From an uncultured Clostridia bacterium (GTDB taxonomy: Bacteria > Bacillota > Clostridia > Christensenellales > Borkfalkiaceae), in assembly GCA_947627665.1 (NCBI GenBank), contig CANQWX010000005.1, positions 1 through 64,000 on the forward strand: 64,000 bases of DNA, written 5' to 3'. Shown here in pieces: positions 56,047 through 64,000 of this stretch. The first letter of the stretch is position 1, and each line of letters starts with the position of its first letter. Under the pieces are notes generated by a model that saw nothing but the letters and a program-made list of their open reading frames with translations, did no database searches and was not told the DNA's origin. Made by a program: the position numbers and the translations under genes.

Positions 56047-56698
56047 AGCGATCCTGTTCGCCTCGGGAAAGAGCGTGGAGCTTTCGATGATCGCGGAAAA
56101 GCTCGAAGTTTCCATGCGCGAAGTCAAAAAGGCGCTCGGCGAGCTGGAAGAGCGCTATGGGAGCGACGGGGGACTCAAACTCCTCCAATTCAACAACAAG
56201 GCGCAGCTCGCCTCCAATCCCGATTATAAGGCGAGCGTAGAGGCGGTGCTCAATCCCATCCGCGAAAAGGAACTCACTCGCACCATTTTGGAGTGCGCGG
56301 CGATCGTCGCCTACAAGCAACCCATCACCAAGACGGAGATCGAAATGCTGCGCGGGCTTAACAGCGACTATGCAGTGCACGCCCTCGTGGAGCTAAAACT
56401 TATCTATCCCTGCGGCAGAAAGGACACCGTCGGCCGTCCTATTCTCTATGCCACGACGGACGAATTCCTCAAGCGCTTCAAGCTGAATTCTCTTGCGGAT
56501 CTGCCCGACTACGACGCGCTCATGGCGGCGATCACCCGTCCCGAAACGGACAGCTATCTCTATGCGCGCGAGGAATATCACAGCGAAGAGGAGAGCGCCG
56601 CCGAAGAAAGCGAGGAAGAGGAGGAAACGGAGGGCGGATACGAGATCCCCGATTTCCTGCGCGGGCTTGACGAGAGCGATCTCGTCAAGATCGGCTAA
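56021..56698 (+). CDS. scpB: Segregation and condensation protein B (TTG start)
   Basis: IIEAILFASGKSVELSMIAEKL; ILECAAIVAYKQPITKTEIEMLRG. Confidence 0.95.
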   Translation: MDKLTNIIEAILFASGKSVELSMIAEKLEVSMREVKKALGELEERYGSDGGLKLLQFNNKAQLASNPDYKASVEAVLNPIREKELTRTILECAAIVAYKQPITKTEIEMLRGLNSDYAVHALVELKLIYPCGRKDTVGRPILYATTDEFLKRFKLNSLADLPDYDALMAAITRPETDSYLYAREEYHSEEESAAEESEEEEETEGGYEIPDFLRGLDESDLVKIG

Positions 56699-56825
56699 AT
56701 CCGTCCGCAAGGCTCCCAAAACCGTTGCCAACCGGCGCATAAAATGTTATAATGTGTCCGTAAGTTTTATTTCTACACGAATGAACGGGCAAAGACCGTC
56801 ATATAAAGCTTACGAAGGAGAAAGA

Positions 56826-57155
56826 ATGAAATACTGTAAAAATTGCGGGACCCAGCTCGACGACAGCGCCTATGTGTGCCCGACCTGCGGCATGCGGGCA
56901 GACCCCGTTTCGGCGCCCGCTCCCACCAGCATCACCAATACTTTTGCCATCGTCGGCTTTATCCTTGCCTTTTTCTTCCCTTTGCTCGGCTTGATCTTTT
57001 CGATCATCGGGCTAAACAAGGTAAAGGAATGCAACAGCGGCAGGGGGCTTGCGATCGCGGGGATCGTCATCAGCGCCGTGATATGGTTCATCGAGTTCCT
57101 TGTCGTCTTTCTTTTGATCTGGGGCGGCCTCTTCCTCAGCGCCGGGTTCCTTTAA
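56826..57155 (+). CDS. Zinc-ribbon DUF4190-like membrane protein
   Basis: MKYCKNCGTQLDDSAYVCPTCGMRAD followed by two TM segments. Confidence 0.8.
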   Translation: MKYCKNCGTQLDDSAYVCPTCGMRADPVSAPAPTSITNTFAIVGFILAFFFPLLGLIFSIIGLNKVKECNSGRGLAIAGIVISAVIWFIEFLVVFLLIWGGLFLSAGFL

Positions 57156-57204
57156 CGGCAGATAAAAAAATGCGGCTTGTCTTTGCGGACAGCCGTTTTT
57201 TTTG

Positions 57205-57546
57205 TTATTTTTTTGCCGAAAGAAACTCCGCGTAACTTACAAGTTCCCGCCTGCAAGGCTCCGGAAGGGTAGCGTAGAGGTCAAGCATTTTTCGTTCTTC
57301 GGACGTCAAACCGCCCTCGATGCGCACCACCCCGAAGTCGTCCTCCCGTCCGAGCAAATAGTCCGTCGAGCAGGAAAAACAGTCGGCAAGGGCGCAGATA
57401 AAACCCGCCGTCGGCTCGCTCAGCCCTTTTTCCCAAAAGTCCACGGACTTTTGGCTGCACCCGATCGCCGCCGCGAGCGCCCGCTGGCTCAGGTTGTTTT
57501 CCAAACGCAATGTTTTGATCCGATTTTTTACCATGATTTTACTCAT
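57205..57546 (-). CDS. XRE-family HTH transcriptional regulator
   Basis: RIKTLRLENNLSQRALAAAIGCSQKSVDFWEKGLSEPTAGFICALADCFSCSTDYLLGRE. Confidence 0.93.
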   Translation of the reverse strand: MSKIMVKNRIKTLRLENNLSQRALAAAIGCSQKSVDFWEKGLSEPTAGFICALADCFSCSTDYLLGREDDFGVVRIEGGLTSEERKMLDLYATLPEPCRRELVSYAEFLSAKK

Positions 57547-57627
57547 ATTAGAAAATATTACTCAAAATTGCTTGACAAAGAATAATATTACTCTTATAAT
57601 GGAACCACATAGAGAAATATATTACTA
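57535..57627. promoter_or_regulatory. Divergent promoter region with repeated AATATTACTC boxes; sigma-A promoter TTGACA-N17-TATAAT (57572-57600) on the plus strand
   Basis: Two exact AATATTACTC copies 30 bp apart (57554, 57584) plus two 8/10 matches flanking. Confidence 0.7.
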
Positions 57628-57641
57628 AAAGGAGCAAAGTG

Positions 57642-57971
57642 ATGTATTGCAAGAATTGCGGATAGGAAATCAATGACAATGCCTACGTCTGCCCGAACTG
57701 CGGCGTAAAGGTGAAAGACGAACTGGCGGAACGGCGGGAACAGCAAACTGCCGCCAATCTCGAAGCGGATTCGGGATCCAAAGCGGGGTGGGGGATCCTG
57801 TCCTTCTTTATTCCGCTCGTGGGACTGATCTTGTTTTTGATGTGGAAAACCGACCGTCCCAAGACGGCAAGCGTTTGCGGAAAGTGCGCGCTTGCGGCGG
57901 TGATCGTCGATGTCGTGGTCGTGATCCTCTATGTGATCATCGCCGTTTCGGTGATCGGCGCGCTTGTCTGA
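57642..57971 (+). pseudogene. Zinc-ribbon membrane protein interrupted by in-frame TAG at codon 8 (57663-57665)
   Basis: [34 protein letters not shown]...; the rest of the ORF is intact. Confidence 0.75.
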
Positions 57972-58012
57972 AATCAGCTTATAAAAATTTTACGCTCGCT
58001 CATACTGACGGT

Positions 58013-58603
58013 ATGGGCGAGCTTTTTGTTTACTCCGCATTTTTCGGGGCGCTGTTGTTCTTCTTCCCCGTATTCGTCTATGTCGACGCTTTCGCCGACG
58101 TGCGGGAAAACAAATGTTGGTTCGCGCTCAGCCTGTTCAAGCTGTGGAAGGTGTTCGGCGGCTATCTTCAGGTGAAGAAGGAGGGCATCGTCTTTCATCT
58201 CACCAAGAAAAAGGCAGTGATATTGCCCTATCAAGAGATGGCGCCCATGCGGAAAAAGTTCGAGGTGACCAAGGGCTTTCAGCTCTACCGCTTCCACCAG
58301 ATCGTGGAAACGGGAGGGGAAGGGGAGCCATACGGCGTATTCATCGGGGCGCTCTTTATGGCCCTCGGCGGGCAGATCTGTTCCGTCCTGCACACGCTGC
58401 ATCCCTTTCTCTCCCTCAAAAACGGGGTACTCCTCACCCAAACGCCGAATTTCAAACTCACGCTACAGGCGGTCACCGTGTTCAACGGGCTTATTCTCTC
58501 GGTTGCGATCGGGAAAAAACTATTGGAGGCATTCTTAAATTGGATCAGAAAAAAAAGATCGACAGCATCATGGAAAAAACGGCACAGCAGCTCATTAGCC
58601 TGA
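58013..58603 (+). CDS. DUF2953-like (YtfI-like) protein
   Basis: Position between scpAB and GerW/YtfJ; N-terminal hydrophobic segment; family assigned mainly by synteny. Confidence 0.5.
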   Translation: MGELFVYSAFFGALLFFFPVFVYVDAFADVRENKCWFALSLFKLWKVFGGYLQVKKEGIVFHLTKKKAVILPYQEMAPMRKKFEVTKGFQLYRFHQIVETGGEGEPYGVFIGALFMALGGQICSVLHTLHPFLSLKNGVLLTQTPNFKLTLQAVTVFNGLILSVAIGKKLLEAFLNWIRKKRSTASWKKRHSSSLA

Positions 58604-58923
58604 TCGACGTAAACACCGTCATCGGCAAACCCCTGTTCTCCGCAAGCGGGGCGCAGATCATTCCCTTCACCAAAGTCACGATGGGGTACCTCTCGGGAGG
58701 CGGCGAATACGGGGAAGTCAAGGCCATCAAAGAGGACGAATGCTTTCCCTTTGCGGGCGGCGCAGGCACCGTCATCAATCTGAAGCCCGCGGGCTTTCTG
58801 GTGGACGACGGCACGCACTGCCGCCTCATCAAAGTGACGGACGACCCTTTGGACAGCGTCATCGAAAAGGCGGGGGAACTGCTCGGTTCGCTCTCGCGGA
58901 AGGTCACGGAAAGCGATGAGTAA
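58540..58923 (+). CDS. GerW/YtfJ family sporulation protein (TTG start, or ATG 58570)
   Basis: NTVIGKPLFSASGAQIIPFTKVTMGYLSGGGEYG..FPFAGGAGTVINLKPAGFLV. Confidence 0.9.
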   Translation: MDQKKKIDSIMEKTAQQLISLIDVNTVIGKPLFSASGAQIIPFTKVTMGYLSGGGEYGEVKAIKEDECFPFAGGAGTVINLKPAGFLVDDGTHCRLIKVTDDPLDSVIEKAGELLGSLSRKVTESDE

Positions 58924-59923
58924 ACCTGTCTTACGCGCTCTGTTTTGCGGGCTGCTCGCCTTTTTGCTCGCGCTTTGCGTGAATTTTACAAGAAAAACGC
59001 CCGCAAGCGCCGCAACGGAGAGCGAGGCGGAATGCGTGATCGAGGTGTCGTCCCGCCGCTTCCTCCACGAAAAAAACGCCCGCGACTGTCTGCCCATGGC
59101 AAGCACGACCAAGATCATGACCGCCATTCTCATTCTGGACGGCTGCGATCTTGGCGAGGAGGTCGTCATTCCCAAGGCTGCGGAGGGGATCGAAGGCTCG
59201 AGCGTCTATCTGAAGGCAGGGGATAGCTATACGGTGGAAGAGCTTTTGTACGGCCTGATGCTGCGCTCGGGCAACGATTGCGCCGTCGCGCTCGCGCTGC
59301 ACCACAGCGGCAGCGTGGAAGCGTTTGCTCGAAAAATGAATGAAAAGGCGGCTCTGCTCGGCGCGGAGGATACCTTCTTTGTCAATCCGCACGGGCTTCC
59401 CGCCAAAGGGCACCACACCACTGCCAGGGACTTAGCGATGATCGCCGCCTACGCCATGGAAAACCCGACTTTTGAAAAAATCGTTTCTACGAAGTACTAT
59501 GCCAGACATAATTGGCAAAATAAGAACAAAATGTTGTGGAAATTCGAGGGTGCGTGCGGGGTAAAGACGGGATTTACTCTCCATGCGGGGCGCTGCCTTG
59601 TGACGAGCGCGGAGCGCAACGGCATGAAGCTTGTATCCGTCGTCTTGAATTCACCGCAGATGTACGAGCGGACCACCGAGCTATTGGAAAGCGCGTTCGA
59701 AAATTACCGCATGACAAAAATTTTCGACCACACGCAGCCCGTGGAGGGACTTGCGGCGCGGCGCAGCTTTTGCTATCCGCTCGCCGAAAACGAGCTTGAA
59801 AAAATTTCGCTCCGCGTGGAAAAGTGCGATCCGCTTCCCGAGAAAAGAGGAGATTTCGCGGGAGTCATGCGGATCCTGCTCGAAAAGAGCTTGATTTTTT
59901 CCCAAAATTTGTATATCATGTAA
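58916..59923 (+). CDS. D-Ala-D-Ala carboxypeptidase (DacF/DacB-like)
   Basis: LPMASTTKIMTAIL (SxxK), SGNDCAVALALH (SxN), GVKTGFT (KTG). Confidence 0.93.
   Translation: MSKPVLRALFCGLLAFLLALCVNFTRKTPASAATESEAECVIEVSSRRFLHEKNARDCLPMASTTKIMTAILILDGCDLGEEVVIPKAAEGIEGSSVYLKAGDSYTVEELLYGLMLRSGNDCAVALALHHSGSVEAFARKMNEKAALLGAEDTFFVNPHGLPAKGHHTTARDLAMIAAYAMENPTFEKIVSTKYYARHNWQNKNKMLWKFEGACGVKTGFTLHAGRCLVTSAERNGMKLVSVVLNSPQMYERTTELLESAFENYRMTKIFDHTQPVEGLAARRSFCYPLAENELEKISLRVEKCDPLPEKRGDFAGVMRILLEKSLIFSQNLYIM
59485..59512 (+). repeat. Dispersed double-palindrome motif, copy 4
   Basis: TTCTACGAAGTACTATGCCAGACATAAT inside the carboxypeptidase gene, in a different reading frame from copies 1 and 2. Confidence 0.7.
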
Positions 59924-59940
59924 GTACCGAGAGGTACTGC

Positions 59941-60645
59941 ATGAGGATCAATAAATTTTTGGCGGAACAGGGCGTTGCTTCCCGCAGAGGGGCGGACGAA
60001 CTCATCGCGGCGGGCAGGATCACGGTCAACGGGCATCCCGCAAAGGCGGGGGACGATATTTCGCCCTCCGACGTCGTCATGCTCGACGGCGCCATTCTTT
60101 CCCACAAGGTCAAGACGGAATATTATATCCTGAACAAACCCAAGGGATACGTCTGCACGGTAAAAGACGACAAGGACAGAAAGACCGTCCTCGACCTGCT
60201 GCCGGCGGGTGCGGGAAGGGTGTTTCCCGTCGGACGGCTCGACTACGCCACGGAGGGATTGCTCATTCTGACCAACGATGGCGCGCTTGCCTATCGTCTG
60301 ACCGCGCCGCAGAGCGAGATCCCCAAGACCTATCTCGTGCGGGTGGAGGGCAGCGTTTCTCCCGCCTCGCTCAACCGTCTGCGCGCGGGGGTCGAGATCG
60401 AGAAAGGCGTTATGACGGGCAAGTGCAAGGTGACCGTCATCGAAACGGATAAGAATTTTACGAAACTCCACGTCACGCTCACCGAGGGAAAAAACCGCGA
60501 GATCAGGCGCATGTTCGAAGCGGTGGGGAGCCATGTGGATTTCCTCAAACGCATCAAGATAGGGGACTTGGCGCTCACGGGCTTAGACCGCGGCGCCTGC
60601 CGCAAACTTACCCCCGAAGAGGTCTTTTACTTACAAAATTTATAA
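59941..60645 (+). CDS. rluB: Pseudouridine synthase RluB-like
   Basis: MRINKFLAEQGVASRRGADELIAAGRITVNG; GRLDYATEGLLILTNDG; KNREIRRMF. Confidence 0.94.
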   Translation: MRINKFLAEQGVASRRGADELIAAGRITVNGHPAKAGDDISPSDVVMLDGAILSHKVKTEYYILNKPKGYVCTVKDDKDRKTVLDLLPAGAGRVFPVGRLDYATEGLLILTNDGALAYRLTAPQSEIPKTYLVRVEGSVSPASLNRLRAGVEIEKGVMTGKCKVTVIETDKNFTKLHVTLTEGKNREIRRMFEAVGSHVDFLKRIKIGDLALTGLDRGACRKLTPEEVFYLQNL

Positions 60646-60662
60646 AGCGAAATGAGAAAAGC

Positions 60663-60691
60663 GCCGCCGCGGGCAGATTGCCCGCGGCGGC
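60663..60691. terminator. Bidirectional terminator between rluB and lexA
   Basis: GCCGCCGCGGGC-agatt-GCCCGCGGCGGC flanked by A and T runs. Confidence 0.75.
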
Positions 60692-60709
60692 TTTCCGATC
60701 TATCCTCTT

Positions 60710-61315
60710 TCAATAACTTCTCAAAAGGCCGATCACTTTTCCCAAAATCTGCACGCCGCTGCTTTCATCGAGCACAAAGTCGCTCAACGCGGCGTTCTCG
60801 GGATGAAGAATGACCTTGCCGTCGCGGCGGAAGAAACGCTTTACCGTCGCTCCCTCGTTCATGCCGTCGTCGAACATGGCGACCACGATGTCGCCGTTCT
60901 CGGCCGCGTCCTGCTTCTTGACGACGACTTTATCGCCGTCGAAGATGCCCGCCTCGATCATGCTATCGCCGCTCACGCGGAGCAGAAAGAGATCCTCGCC
61001 CCTGAATTCTGCGGCGGGAAGGGTATACATGTCCTCGAAATTCTCCTGCGCCAAAATGGGCTGGCCTGCGGTGACAACGCCGACCAAAGGCGCTTTTACG
61101 GTCGCCGAGCTGCGCACGGAAACCGCGCGTTTCTTTCGGTCCGCCTTGTTCAGGTAACCCTGTTCGCGCAGGCGGTTGACGTAGCTGTACGCCGTCGCCG
61201 TGGAGCGGATGCCTAAATCGCGGCACATATCCCGGACCGTGGGGGGAAAACCGTTTTCCTCACAATAGCGGTCGATATAGCGGACGACCTCTTCGAGCTT
61301 CTTTTGATCGATCAT
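60710..61315 (-). CDS. lexA: SOS repressor LexA
   Basis: NGFPPTVRDMCRDLGIRSTATAYSYVNRL; LLRVSGDSMIEAGIFDGD. Confidence 0.97.
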   Translation of the reverse strand: MIDQKKLEEVVRYIDRYCEENGFPPTVRDMCRDLGIRSTATAYSYVNRLREQGYLNKADRKKRAVSVRSSATVKAPLVGVVTAGQPILAQENFEDMYTLPAAEFRGEDLFLLRVSGDSMIEAGIFDGDKVVVKKQDAAENGDIVVAMFDDGMNEGATVKRFFRRDGKVILHPENAALSDFVLDESSGVQILGKVIGLLRSY

Positions 61316-61332
61316 TTTTCACCTCCAATGGC

Positions 61333-61372
61333 ATTATAGCACAGATGAAAATAAATTGCAAACAAACGTTCT
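61333..61372 (-). promoter_or_regulatory. lexA promoter with SOS box
   Basis: Minus strand AGAACGTTTGTTTG (61359-61372) near GAAC-N4-GTTC, overlapping TTGCAA, N17, TATAAT (61333-61338). Confidence 0.65.
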
Positions 61373-61450
61373 ATGTTTTTCGAAAATTTTTATAATTTTT
61401 TTCTTGTTTTTTTCAAGGAGAAGCACTATAATAAGGCAGAGGGGAATGAC

Positions 61451-61636
61451 ATGGAAACAAAAATGTGCATTTTGGACGAAACCAAGGAATGCGACGGCTG
61501 CCTCGAATGCGAGGTGTGCGATCTCGATCCCAACAAGATCTGCGACAACTGCGGCAAGTGCCTCGACATCAAAGAATTTGCAACGATCAAGATCGACAAA
61601 ATCTATACCGATCCCGACGAATACCACGAGAAATAG
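61451..61636 (+). CDS. Small cysteine-rich protein (61 aa, 8 Cys), putative metal-binding
   Basis: CDGCLECEVCDLDPNKICDNCGKCL; RBS and TATAAT upstream; divergent from lexA. Confidence 0.75.
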   Translation: METKMCILDETKECDGCLECEVCDLDPNKICDNCGKCLDIKEFATIKIDKIYTDPDEYHEK

Positions 61637-61661
61637 TGTAGTGTGTCAGACATAGTAACTA
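61634..61661 (-). repeat. Dispersed double-palindrome motif, copy 5
   Basis: Minus strand TAGTTACTATGTCTGACACACTACACTA; fills the gap between the Cys-rich gene and hflX. Confidence 0.6.
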
Positions 61662-62891
61662 ATTGTGGTAGAATTCGCGGAATTGCTCCGCATAAATGGC
61701 GGGAATGATCGCCGCGATCTCCGTGCCGCCGTCGGTATATTTTAACGTCTGCGCATAGAGCAAGGGGCGCAGTGCGGAAAATTTCTTTTCCGCGGTATAC
61801 GGAATAAAGAGCTTCGCGCGGACAAATTTATCTTCCAGCGCTTGGAAAATGCGTTTTTTGAGGGTGTCAAGCCCTCTTTTTTCTTTTGCGGAAATAAACA
61901 CGGCGCCGCGCGGGGCGTCGATGTCCTGCTCGGCTTTCAAGTCGCATTTGTTCATGACGACCAGGAAGGGTGCGGCAAACCCCATGCCGTTCAAAGTATC
62001 GAGCGTCGTCGCGTACTGGGTCTGAAAATCTCCCGCCGCGTCGCAGACGATGAGCGCCAGATCGCAATGCAGCGCGCTTTCGAGCGTAGAGCGGAACGCC
62101 TTGATGAGGTCGTGGGGCAAATTTTGCAGAAAACCGACGGTGTCAACGAGCAAGAGGGGAACGCCGTCGATCTCAAAAGAGCGCGCGGTGGGGTCCAGCG
62201 TGGCGAACAGTGCGTCCTTGGTCAAAACGTCCGCGCCCGTCAGCGCGTTCAGCAGGGTAGATTTTCCCGTGTTCGTATACCCGACGAGGGCGACGGTGAG
62301 GACTTTGTCCTTTTTTCTCCGCTCCACCTGGAACGCTCTGCGGCGTTCCGTTTCCTTTAATTTTTCTTCCAGCGTATGGATGCGCGCGCGGATATGACGG
62401 CGGTCGGTTTCAAGCTGTGTTTCCCCGGGACCGCGCGTCCCGATCCCGCCGCCGAGCCGGGAGAGCGCCTCGCCTTTCCCTTTTAACCGCGGATAGAGGT
62501 ATTTTAGCTGGGCAAGTTCCACCTGCAGCCTGCCTTCGCTGCTCTCCGCGCGAAGGGCAAAGATATCGAGAATGAGCGTGGTGCGGTCGATGACCTTCTT
62601 TCCACCGATGGCATTTGAAATATTGAGCGTCTGGGAAGGGGAAAGCTCCCCGTTGAAGAGCACGGTAAGTTCGAGGTCCCCGACGCGCTCCTTAAGCTCT
62701 TCCAGCTTCCCCGAGCCGATATAGGTAGCGGGATCGACCGTGCGGATATTCTGGTAGATCGTGCCTGCGTACTCGGCGCCCGCGCTCTCGATGAGCGCCA
62801 CCGCTTCCTCATGTAAAATTTTATAGTTTTCGCTCTCGATCGGCTGGATCACATAGACGATCTCCGCCTTTTTTACCGAATTATTCGTCAT
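61659..62891 (-). CDS. hflX: GTPase HflX
   Basis: GGGIGTRGPGETQLETDRRHIRARI; VALVGYTNTGKSTLLNALTG; VDTVGFLQNLPHDLI. Confidence 0.97.
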   Translation of the reverse strand: MTNNSVKKAEIVYVIQPIESENYKILHEEAVALIESAGAEYAGTIYQNIRTVDPATYIGSGKLEELKERVGDLELTVLFNGELSPSQTLNISNAIGGKKVIDRTTLILDIFALRAESSEGRLQVELAQLKYLYPRLKGKGEALSRLGGGIGTRGPGETQLETDRRHIRARIHTLEEKLKETERRRAFQVERRKKDKVLTVALVGYTNTGKSTLLNALTGADVLTKDALFATLDPTARSFEIDGVPLLLVDTVGFLQNLPHDLIKAFRSTLESALHCDLALIVCDAAGDFQTQYATTLDTLNGMGFAAPFLVVMNKCDLKAEQDIDAPRGAVFISAKEKRGLDTLKKRIFQALEDKFVRAKLFIPYTAEKKFSALRPLLYAQTLKYTDGGTEIAAIIPAIYAEQFREFYHN

Positions 62892-63939
62892 TTTCGTCCT
62901 TTTTGTGCAATTTTACGGCGTTTGCGACCGAACGGCGGTGATCCTCCGTGATCGCCGCATAGTGCTTTCTCGTCGTGTTCACGTCCTTGTGTCCCAAAAC
63001 GTCCGCAACGATATAAATGTCGCCCGTTTCGCGGTAGAGATTGGTGCCGTAGGTGGAACGCAGCTTGTGGGGGGTGATCTTTTTGAGCGGCGAAACGATC
63101 TTTGCGTACTTCTTTACGAGGTTTTCCACAGCGCGCACGGTGATGCGCTTATATTGCATCGAGAGAAAGAGGGCATGTTCGCCCTGCGGCACGCGGGGGT
63201 CTTCCTCCTTTTGGGCGAGATAGGCGGCAAGCGCGTCACCGACTTCCCCGGAAAAGTATAAAATGGCTTGGTTGCCGCCCTTGCGCGTCACCAAAAACGA
63301 GTTATCGCTGAAATTGATGCTCTCGTTGTTGAGGCCGACAAGCTCGGAAATACGGATCCCCGTGCCCAAAAAGAGGGTGAGAATGGCGGTATCGCGGATC
63401 TTGGTCTTTTCGTGATAGCCGCCGGCGTGAGAGGGGAGTCCGCTGCCGTCCTCGGCAATATCCAGGATCGCGGAAACCTCGTCGCCCTCCAAGCGGATGA
63501 TCTCTTTCTCGTGCAGCTTGGGCGTCGGGACCTTGGTGGTGTGATTGACTTCGATCAAACCCTTGTTGAAGAAATATTTGAAGAGCGACCGCACGGTGGA
63601 GAGCTTGCGGGCCTTCGCGCGCTCATCGCAGGAAAGCCGCCGTCCGCCGTACTGGTAATTGGAAAGATAGCTCAAATAGATCTCGAGGTCGATCTCGGTG
63701 ACGCGTTCGAGGTCCTCGAGCGTGAGCTGAAGGACAGACTTGCCGCGAAATTTCTTTTTGCAGAGAAAATCGAAAAAAATGCGTAGGTCGTAGCAATAAT
63801 TGAGGCGGGTGAGTACGCTCGTGCGGTTTTCCACGCCGCGCAAAAAATCCTCGCAGAACGCGGGGAGCGTTTCGAGCAGGCTGTCGATCTTGTCGAGATT
63901 TTTCAGGTTTCGCTCCTGATAGTAGTTATCGGACTTCAT
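62881..63939 (-). CDS. Tyrosine recombinase/integrase (XerC/D-like)
   Basis: TAILTLFLGTGIRISELVGLN; ITPHKLRSTYGTNLYRETGDIYIVADVLGHKDVNTTRKHYA. Confidence 0.93.
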   Translation of the reverse strand: MKSDNYYQERNLKNLDKIDSLLETLPAFCEDFLRGVENRTSVLTRLNYCYDLRIFFDFLCKKKFRGKSVLQLTLEDLERVTEIDLEIYLSYLSNYQYGGRRLSCDERAKARKLSTVRSLFKYFFNKGLIEVNHTTKVPTPKLHEKEIIRLEGDEVSAILDIAEDGSGLPSHAGGYHEKTKIRDTAILTLFLGTGIRISELVGLNNESINFSDNSFLVTRKGGNQAILYFSGEVGDALAAYLAQKEEDPRVPQGEHALFLSMQYKRITVRAVENLVKKYAKIVSPLKKITPHKLRSTYGTNLYRETGDIYIVADVLGHKDVNTTRKHYAAITEDHRRSVANAVKLHKKDENDE

Positions 63940-64000
63940 AGCGCCATTATAGCACAAGCGCAGGGGAATGTCAATTTTACGAATAGTTATCGGGGGAGAA

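Noticed and set aside
62881-63939. Tyrosine recombinase as evidence of a mobile element at the right end
   Set aside because: Sits with lexA and hflX in what looks like core synteny; no att sites or phage genes visible.
1-64000. CRISPR array, rRNA or tRNA genes
   Set aside because: No regularly spaced direct repeats and no rRNA or tRNA-like segments found on reading.

Overview
The window is about 64 kb of a moderately GC-rich, spore-forming Clostridia-like (Firmicutes) chromosome. It reads as a backbone of core and sporulation genes carrying two large accessory blocks. From left to right: (i) a stop-interrupted YdeI/OmdA-type gene and a RelE/ParE-YefM/Phd-type toxin-antitoxin pair; (ii) a ~15 kb exopolysaccharide operon with a canonical promoter and a terminal hairpin, containing two tandem sugar-phosphate transferases (the first with an 11-G tract), mannose-1-P guanylyltransferase, phosphohexomutase, several glycosyltransferases, Wzy-like and Wzx-like proteins, UDP-galactopyranose mutase and a GH51 glycosidase; (iii) the complete spoIIIAA-AH operon; (iv) asp23, nusB, folD, ispA, dxs, tlyA, nadK, argR, recN, spoIVB; (v) a type IV pilus / c-di-GMP island: three minor-pilin-like genes plus a 1281-aa GLUG-repeat giant prepilin on the minus strand, then REC-HD-GYP-GGDEF, Hpt, pilB, pilT, pilC, pilin, pilD, pilM, pilN/O-like genes on the plus strand; (vi) an orphan solute-binding lipoprotein next to a hybrid histidine kinase; (vii) a spoIIM-like gene, two D-Ala-D-Ala carboxypeptidases, lysA, an M50 protease, scpAB, GerW/YtfJ, rluB, lexA, hflX and a tyrosine recombinase. 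The most interesting signals are: a dispersed double-palindromic DNA motif (TTTTACATAGTACTATGTCnGACATAAT and variants), seen five times, embedded in unrelated coding genes in different reading frames; a self-contained c-di-GMP / type IV pilus / giant tip-adhesin island; the poly-G tract in an EPS-initiating transferase; a structured leader that pairs with the spoIVB start codon; and an in-frame TAG at codon 8 of an otherwise intact zinc-ribbon membrane protein. All calls come from reading the sequence and translations; no database search was run.
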